Shown here one piece after another: positions 53,450-60,000 of a stretch of DNA of 60,000 nucleotides. The stretch lies in contig NC_088311.1 in assembly GCF_910592395.1 (NCBI RefSeq), forward strand, positions 12,156,501-12,216,500, given 5' to 3'. The position numbers were made by a program, and so were the translations under genes. The stretch is from Lineus longissimus. Taxonomy: Eukaryota > Nemertea > Pilidiophora > Heteronemertea > Lineidae. The number at the start of each line of letters is the position of its first letter. Position 1 is the stretch's first letter. The notes under the pieces are model-generated. The model saw only the letters and a list, made by a program, of their open reading frames with translations, was not told where the DNA came from and made no database searches.

Positions 53450-55016
53450 CAATTAACCAAATCTAGATATTGCACACTCTCTTTCGGTACTTCTAGTAAA
53501 CTCCAAACCGGCGGGACATTTCAAATCTGGTCAATGTCTATTGTTGCAACAAGTTTCTTGTTTGGCCGTTAGGGGTGTTAGGGCGTTGGATGTAATATGG
53601 GGATGGGGGACTAGTTTTTGGGCTCTTGAAAGGTTCAAGGAATAAAGTGAAGTCCAAATGTTGTCTTAGGCAGTTGCTTATAATGGTCAAAGTAATCTAG
53701 AATCATAATACATTAGGTGCATTCAATACGACAGTGTTACACAATTTCACAGTATTGTTAAGATGAGCGATGAGATTTGACAAATGAGATTTTAAAAGTA
53801 GTGACACAAGGAACACACAGTTTAGAACTTAGGAACTCATGAATGATAACTTATTCAAGACTTAGTCTAATCAAGTCAGGTTACCAGACATTTAACCTGA
53901 CATCAAGAGAGTTCTTAACAAAGTTAATACGCATACTTCACAAGCAAAAGGATGAATTTACGAAAGTTTCGACACTTACCTGAAAGGTTCAAGAAATAAA
54001 GTGAAGTCCAAATGTCGTCTTAGGCAGTTGCTTATAATGGTCAAAGTAATCTAGAATGACTTTTTTCAGCTGAAGCGCTGGGTCATATAGCGTGCCCATA
54101 GGAATACTTTGGCCAATAAGAAACAACGTAAGACACATTTAGAACTTCCAGGGTCCAGCCTTGGGTGACCCAAACCGATCAGAAACGTGTACCAAGTTTG
54201 AGGCTAGCAATCTGCGTCCTTGGAAACCCTACATGGTTACCAAACATACAGAGTGTGAATTGTTACATATAATGATAATCTTAATGGCGATCCATTTGAA
54301 ACACCAATAAGCTAGTTCTGGCCCAAGCCTGTTCTAGCTTAAACAATGACTAAGGCAATATGCCCTCTAGTCTTTCTTTAGAAATTGAGCTATATAATTA
54401 AACCAACTAACTTGCTTCCGCCTGAACATGAGAATGATAGACAAAGAGATAATCAATATGACTTGGCGATTTTGTTTTAACAAACCCTTCGAACATGCTT
54501 GTTACCTGACCTAATGGTCCCACACCTATGTAGGATATTGTTTCAGACTATTCCTGGCTTTGCTCATGGCTAAGACACAAAGACTTGTTGGTAATTGAGA
54601 TTTAGAATGGGACTTGAGTTCGAACCTGCCCTAGAACAAGGCCAAGTTGTGTGAGAAGGAATCATACAATTAAGAAAATATAAATTCATAAAGTAATTTT
54701 GATTTGTAAAATTTAAGATAACTTTTACACCATAAAAGATGTCTATATTTGGTTTATTGTGACGGGCTGTGCTCACGTCAGATCTTATACTGATATAGCT
54801 TATCATCATTTTGTCACATCAATGTTGCTCGTTGGGTGGTAGGGATTTAGTGCACTTATTAATGACTATTTCTGATTTGGAGTACAATGGATACATGAGG
54901 AGTAACATGATAGTAAGTAGCTCAGTATAGAACAGTTTTTGGATTTTTTGCATGTACTGTCTGCCTGTTGAAGTCGCTCAAATTTCACCATTCCAGATAT
55001 GAGCCGACTGTTGGAA
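53190..55016. mobile_element. Non-autonomous DNA transposon with about 140-bp inverted ends
   Basis: Left end 53190-53335 and right end 54868-55016 are inverted and about 80 percent alike (for example CTGGAATGGTAAAATTTAAG versus its counterpart, and GTATCCATTGTACTCCAAAT versus ATTTGGAGTACAATGGATAC). Inside are two direct copies of a 77-bp block (CAAATGT(T/C)GTCTTAGGCAG; 53628-53704 and 53981-54056). No transposase was recognised. The exact tips and target duplication are unclear. Confidence 0.7.
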
Positions 55017-56660
55017 CAAGACAGTTTGCCAGCAAATACATCTCTATCACTAATAGCTCTTTTTAAAAGGGGATGTTCGGCTAAGGGACCTGATTACCAA
55101 AATTTTTTTAGGGTATTTATAGTAGGAATTAAAAGATGAAATTTGCATGGATGGTACAAAAGACCGAACTCTAGATGATGAAAAAAGAAAATCTCGGCAT
55201 ATCTGTAATTAAGGATGGAAAACAATGAGGTTTCTAAAAAGTGGCAAAAAAGGTAGAAAACAGTAAGAAATTAAAAATATTAATATGAATATCTTTAGAA
55301 TTCATTATAATCTGTACCCTGACAAAAAATTATTTTGATCCGAGATTGCCTTCATGCAGAAAATCGAGAAAAATCAAGAAAAAACGTCATATTGCTGGGT
55401 GTGTGTATTGCATGGAATAGCCATATTGAACTTAACTAACAATAGAAAACCACAACACCGTGAGGCATTATTTGCCAGACATGAATCTATTTCAATAAGC
55501 TTTATAAATGCTGTAATTGAGTAGTTCAATTGTTAAGTGACTGTCAACTTTACCAACTGGAAGAAGTTAACCCATTCTGTCCCAGCAAGATAATAATATT
55601 AGACATTTGTTAAAATCATTTGATTTTTACGATCTACATGTAATTAGTAATTGAAGTACAGAGAAATTCCTTAATAAATGGTGATATTTTGATCCTGCTC
55701 CCAATCTTTATCTTCTTTGTAATGAAATAACATACTATAATATAACATGTTAATCTCACCTTTCTTTGCCCAAACAATGAATAATTGGGCATTTTAAACC
55801 CATTCTAACCATGAGTATGTTTTTGTGTTAAAAGAATGCCTTTTTTTGTCCCATATACAAGGGGTCATAAATATGATGGCCTTGGCCGCTGTGGAAATAT
55901 TTCTTAAAGCTTATAAAGAAGTTGAAATCGTATTTAACCCTGTGACCGCCATACACGATATACTATTTTCCTTTAAAATATTTCCTATGATTTTCCATGA
56001 GAATCGGTTGGATGTAAAATATATATCAATATTTTTTTAGGAAATATTTTGAACAATCAAGTAATGTATCGTGTATGGTGGGGTCATAATTTTTTTTAGT
56101 ATTGTTAACCCTTTACAAACCAGATACCGGGTACCTATAAAGCATTGTAGTCGATGATCGCCGGCCCGAAAGGTCAATTTGACATAAAAATGTAGCCCCA
56201 GCTTAAACGGTCAAATTAATTATTTCGCATTGCATTTTTTCAACGAAATGAATAGGACAGAACCTATTTGTGGAGTTTTTTTTCCTTTACGATAAAAAAT
56301 TGAACAATGTTTCCTGACAGACACGTTGCCAGTTTTTCCTATCCAATTCCTATACGATGAAAATGTACCGTGTGTGGCAGGCATTAGGCATGATTTTTTA
56401 GGTAGAAGACTGTGTTTAAGGATGAGGTCTGTCCTCAACTGTTCTAAGACCTAACAGAATAAATGCTGTTTCCGGTTACCCGACCCCCCCTCCAAAAAGA
56501 AGTAAACGACCCAGGTTGAGGCAGACTTCTGTGAAATCTGAGTAGGCCTACCATACATCAATTTCTTCCATCTCCAAGTGTCCTTGACGCTCATCTTCTG
56601 TGCGACATGCACATGGTGGATCATATCTTATTCTGTTAGGCCTGATGAATAATATCCAAT
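55017..56660. other. Unrecognised stretch
   Basis: AT-rich. GTTAACCC(A/T)TT-type motifs at 55566 and 56105 could be piggyBac-like tips, but they are in the same orientation, so no element can be bounded. Confidence 0.35.
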
Positions 56661-56699
56661 GCAACAGTTGAACACTTCAATTAAATGTGTTCTTAAGGC

Positions 56700-56905
56700 T
56701 GGGTTTTCATCCCGCATACATACAGCGACATGGTATACAGGGCCGGATTTACATACATCAACATGGGGCTTACATGCAACACAGTATACAGGGCCGGGTT
56801 TACATTCAGCGACATGGTATACAGGGCTTGGTTTACATTCGGGGACACGGTATACGGGGCCGGGTGTACGTACATACAGCAACACAGTATTACAGACATG
56901 CTGGT
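56700..56905 (+). repeat. Minisatellite, units of about 45 bp
   Basis: Four diverged units with the core GGTATACAGGGCCGGGTTTA and a CATACAGCGACAT-like spacer. It creates overlapping repetitive open frames on both strands that should not be read as genes. Confidence 0.8.
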
Positions 56906-57252
56906 GAACAGTGGATTCATGGTGATGGTCATGTGAAGTCATTGTTCAGTGGCTTGTCCGTAAACCGTGTAGCTCTATGTAAACCCGGCCAGTTGGGTCT
57001 TCAGAACCATGCAGACTGCGATCACAATAAAATCAGGAAATACTCTATCCGCAGACTTCAAAGGCCAGTTTCGCATTCATAAATTTTCGCATTCATAATT
57101 TCCTGGTTGCCCGTGTGGGGCCTCATATTTAGAGGGACATTAATTTGAAGTGCATTTTGTATTGGATCTAGATATACAATTGTAAAGATTTACTACCGGG
57201 ATTTACATTGTGTCATAATTACAGTATTTCAATACAGAAAGCCATACATGCA

Positions 57253-57605
57253 GATGCATGTAAATAGTACATAGCTAGTTCATGTACTATGTACCCATGA
57301 ACTCATCTGTCATGAGATTGTTGTCAAGGTAACAGAGGATTATCCATTCTATATATCAACTAGCTGTTGTCAAGGTAACAGATGCATGTAAATAGTACAT
57401 AGCTAGTTCATGTACTATGTACCCATGAACTCATCTGTCATGAGATTGTTGTCAAGGTAACAGAGGATTATCCATTCTATATTCCAACTAGCTGTTGTCA
57501 AGGTAACAGAGGATTATCCATTCAATATTCCAACTAGTCGTTGTAAAGGTAACAGAGCATTATCCATTTGATATTCCAACTAGTTGTTGGGAGGGTAACA
57601 CATAT
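57253..57605 (+). repeat. Nested tandem repeat
   Basis: A block of about 130 bp starting GATGCATGTAAATAGTACAT is duplicated (57253 and 57382). Its second half, a unit of about 47 bp with GTTGTCAAGGTAACAGAGGA then TTATCCATTC, recurs about five times with growing divergence. TAGTACATAGCTAGTTCATG then TACTATGTAC is itself a local inverted repeat. Confidence 0.85.
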
Positions 57606-57734
57606 TATCTAGTAGCATGTTCTAACTGTGTTGGCAACACAACACAGCTGTTTCTATCCTTAGCCAAGTCACTTCACCTCGTCATCTGCTCCCCCATTTG
57701 ATAAGCTCAATGACCAAGTGAACAATATTAGTAC

Positions 57735-58070
57735 TGTCCTTCAAATGTCTCTCTTCAACTCTTTCTCTTCTCGGGTAATCTCGTCAACTGGATGATACCA
57801 GCAATTGCCATTTCACGACAAACTCTTTCCCGCTGGCCGCTCGATGACTCAAGTGAACAATACATATTACGATTGTCCTTCAACTCTTTTTCTTCTCCGG
57901 TAATCTCGTCAACTTGTTGATACCAGCAATCGCCATTTCACGACTAACTCGTTCATGACACAGGTGAACAATACATATTACGATTGTCCTTCAACTCTTT
58001 CCCTTCTCGGGTAATCTCGTCAACTGGTTGATACCGGCGTTTGCCATTTCATGACATCCATGCTTTAACT
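57735..58070 (+). repeat. Tandem repeat, three to four diverged units
   Basis: Units of about 110-130 bp with CTTCAACTCTTTCTCTTCTC, GGTAATCTCGTCAACTGG and GCCATTTCACGAC blocks. Confidence 0.75.
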
Positions 58071-58224
58071 GTTTCTCTTCACGGGGAAGTCACTTCATCT
58101 CTGAGCATTTACGTATTTACAAAATGTTAGCCTATTGTCCTGAGACCAGAGTTGTTCTAGGCTAAATTGTTTGAAACATTTCAAAGTATGTACAAATTTA
58201 AGCTTGGTTCTAATGCTGCCTATT

Positions 58225-60000
58225 CTAGCGAAAGAATATCGCATTTATTGTAAGTAGATTGCCCTGGGTCTCCCAGGGTGAAACTTTAACTGGCCGCTGG
58301 CTATCATCTAGCTTCCACCAATCCTGTCTCGTGTCTTTTAGGAAACATAACCAGTGACCGATGTCACAGGACTTTCCTGAATGGCATAGCACTGCCATTG
58401 CTGTTTGGTTAGTGAAAACTTCTGAAGTTGGAGCAGAGATACTAGTAGTACACTTTGTGTTGGATAACAGATCGAGGCGTCTGTTTAGTTCTATAATTGA
58501 CACCTGTCCTTGCCTGCATACTTGTAATCCGATGCCACTTTGAGCGCATAATCTATTTCTAACTGGTGTCTCACATATCAGTGGAACTGGTGCTGCCTCT
58601 TCAAAATAATGTTCATACATATGTTGCAGCGAAGCACGATTTCCTTGTGGAACATTAAGTCGGATGCTGAAATTATCTGCACCGACCATTTTCTGTGACA
58701 CATGCCCGGAAGGACACACCAGTTCTGCAGGCCAAGAGGTGAGGAAACCCTCGTTTATGTGCAGTTTCTGCAGAAGTTCCATTAGAAATTCTCCGGCGTC
58801 ATTATACAGTGGGATTCTGAATCCTGCTCCTTGCATTGTTGCATTGACTGCACGGATTAGAGGAATGAGCGAGAACTCCTCACCCCCAATTCTCTGGCAG
58901 GTGTTCATAAAAATATTATCAAGTGCACTTGTTCCTCGAATGTTGTCATGTAAGCCCACATGCTTTAAACATTGACTAACAGCAATGCTGTAGCATATGT
59001 TACCGTCATTTGTTAGGCCAAGAAATCCAGAAGTAGATGCAGCTGAGGAAGTACCAGGTGACACTGTTGGTATCCTGGTTGTGATTGGTGGTGATTGGGT
59101 CTGTGCACTGCAAGATCGACTGGCTGAGGAAGTACCAGGTGACACTGTTGGTATCCTGGTTGTGATTGGTGGTGATTGGGTCTGTGCACTGCAAGATCGA
59201 CTGTCTGCTACTGAAGTGCTCGCCCCAAGTTGCACTGTGGACTGATGTTGACTATTTGCAGAATTTACGCTCACTTGTCTACAAATCTGTGGCCCAGCAT
59301 AACTTGGCTGTAGTGAGAGAGGCAACTTCGGATCACTCATGTGACATAGTCTGATCACTGGCCTGTGTGGTAGATTTCCACATATTATGATCAGTAAGGC
59401 TAGTACATGGGCGTCAGATACAAGGATGCGTGATCCTAGATCGCTTCCAGCTGCCGAGCTGCAATTCCAGCCCACAAGTTTCATTAGAGGTCCTGTGAAA
59501 CCCAGGTAATTGTTTGGAACATCAGCGAAGACCAACAGTGGGCGTTTGAGATTTGTAGTGTTACGGTTTGATCGATTTGCTGATGGCATCTTTGCTGTAA
59601 TGATTTTAATTCCACCAGAGACTGGCCATTGGAAATAGCGCTGTTCATCCCATCCCTGGGGTTCATTTGCCAGTGTTCTGTAGTAAACAACAGTTGTAGA
59701 AGGAGGCTCGCGCATTGCATCCCAGAGGTCACTGATGTCTTCAAAACTGTCAAGAATCGGAGGGATGTCTAGCTCCAGCTGCCGCAGGTGTGTGATATAG
59801 GACAGAGCTCTTTTGAACAGGAATGGACCCAATGGCAATTCATAAAAGCTATCCCGTTCCTGCGCATCGACTGTGGGGAGATTCAGCTGATTTCTGAGAG
59901 TCCCAGTTCCACTCATTGTTATCGTACTCCAGCCGCTGGAAGCAGCATTTGACCTCGGAATGTCAGTGATATTTACTGGCCACTGAATGTCAAGATCGTG
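58225..60000 (-). CDS. USP-type ubiquitin peptidase domain protein, partial at window edge
   Basis: The - strand frame is open from the window edge through an ATG at 59916 (563 residues) to a stop at 58225. Upstream codons (DLDIQWPVNITDIPRS) also look coding, so the true start is probably outside. The C-terminal third is a USP/C19 peptidase: Cys box GLTNDGNICYSIAVSQCL (Cys308 from that ATG), His box SGKSCDIGHWLCFLKD (His521) and Asp box WWKLDDSQ. USPs cleave ubiquitin from proteins. The catalytic domain is short, about 260 residues. A Ser/Thr/Pro linker contains an exact 81-bp (27-residue) tandem duplication. The N-terminal half I do not recognise. A single long intronless frame suggests a retrogene or a transposon-borne gene. 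Confidence 0.65.
   Translation of the reverse strand, partial: HDLDIQWPVNITDIPRSNAASSGWSTITMSGTGTLRNQLNLPTVDAQERDSFYELPLGPFLFKRALSYITHLRQLELDIPPILDSFEDISDLWDAMREPPSTTVVYYRTLANEPQGWDEQRYFQWPVSGGIKIITAKMPSANRSNRNTTNLKRPLLVFADVPNNYLGFTGPLMKLVGWNCSSAAGSDLGSRILVSDAHVLALLIIICGNLPHRPVIRLCHMSDPKLPLSLQPSYAGPQICRQVSVNSANSQHQSTVQLGASTSVADSRSCSAQTQSPPITTRIPTVSPGTSSASRSCSAQTQSPPITTRIPTVSPGTSSAASTSGFLGLTNDGNICYSIAVSQCLKHVGLHDNIRGTSALDNIFMNTCQRIGGEEFSLIPLIRAVNATMQGAGFRIPLYNDAGEFLMELLQKLHINEGFLTSWPAELVCPSGHVSQKMVGADNFSIRLNVPQGNRASLQHMYEHYFEEAAPVPLICETPVRNRLCAQSGIGLQVCRQGQVSIIELNRRLDLLSNTKCTTSISAPTSEVFTNQTAMAVLCHSGKSCDIGHWLCFLKDTRQDWWKLDDSQRPVKVSPWETQGNLLTINAIFFR

Noticed and set aside
55563-56108. piggyBac element between two GTTAACCC motifs
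   Set aside because: Both tips point the same way, so they cannot be the two ends of one element.
56628-57082. Overlapping repetitive ORFs on both strands
   Set aside because: Created by the minisatellite of about 45 bp, which is open in several frames at once; no other coding evidence.

Overview
The window looks like AT-rich genomic DNA from a marine invertebrate animal. Evidence: spliced genes with GT-AG introns; a heparanase-family gene with animal-type exon structure; BEL/Pao, L1/Tx1-like, piggyBac, pogo and PIF/Harbinger elements; and a very abundant dispersed repeat of a kind I associate with molluscs, brachiopods, hemichordates or lancelets. I cannot settle the phylum. No prokaryotic features, CRISPR arrays, rRNA or confident tRNA genes are visible.

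The backbone is one + strand gene, a GH79 heparanase-like endoglycosidase. Exons lie at 14753-14924 and 22260-22434 (two alternative copies of the same exon), 28954-29001, 41215-41415, 42721-42847, 43572-43687 and 46118-46261. All splice phases agree if one of the two copies is used, and the two catalytic glutamates are present. The 5' exons and a convincing last exon were not found in the window. A second gene-like feature, on the - strand and open at the right edge (58225-60000), encodes a protein ending in a USP-type ubiquitin peptidase domain with Cys, His and Asp boxes.

Nearly everything else is transposon-derived. 1-3360: broken, internally inverted BEL/Pao element with a possible LTR. 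4026-13050: copies of the dispersed repeat, a piggyBac MITE, two TA-flanked or similar MITEs and LINE scraps. 13057-14525: LINE tail and another repeat family. 16110-22183: an L1/Tx1-like LINE (- strand, 32-bp target duplication) in the intron between the two alternative heparanase exons, itself interrupted by a 1.1-kb repeat. 22690-28801: more dispersed repeats, a 66-bp perfect palindrome and a MITE. 29325-37081: remains of a PIF/Harbinger element (transposase C-terminus on +, two-exon Myb-like protein on -), with a pogo-type transposon carrying 0.8-kb inverted arms and a 1.35-kb unclassified repeat nested in it. 37818-40239: a TTAA-flanked piggyBac derivative whose interior is a 303-bp tandem array. 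40365-58060: repeat copies, foldback elements, a second copy of the 1.35-kb repeat, a cluster of four perfect CRE palindromes and several minisatellites.

The most interesting biological candidate is the pair of diverged, equal-phase heparanase exons carrying the acid/base glutamate region. Their phases forbid including both or skipping both, which is the signature of mutually exclusive splicing.
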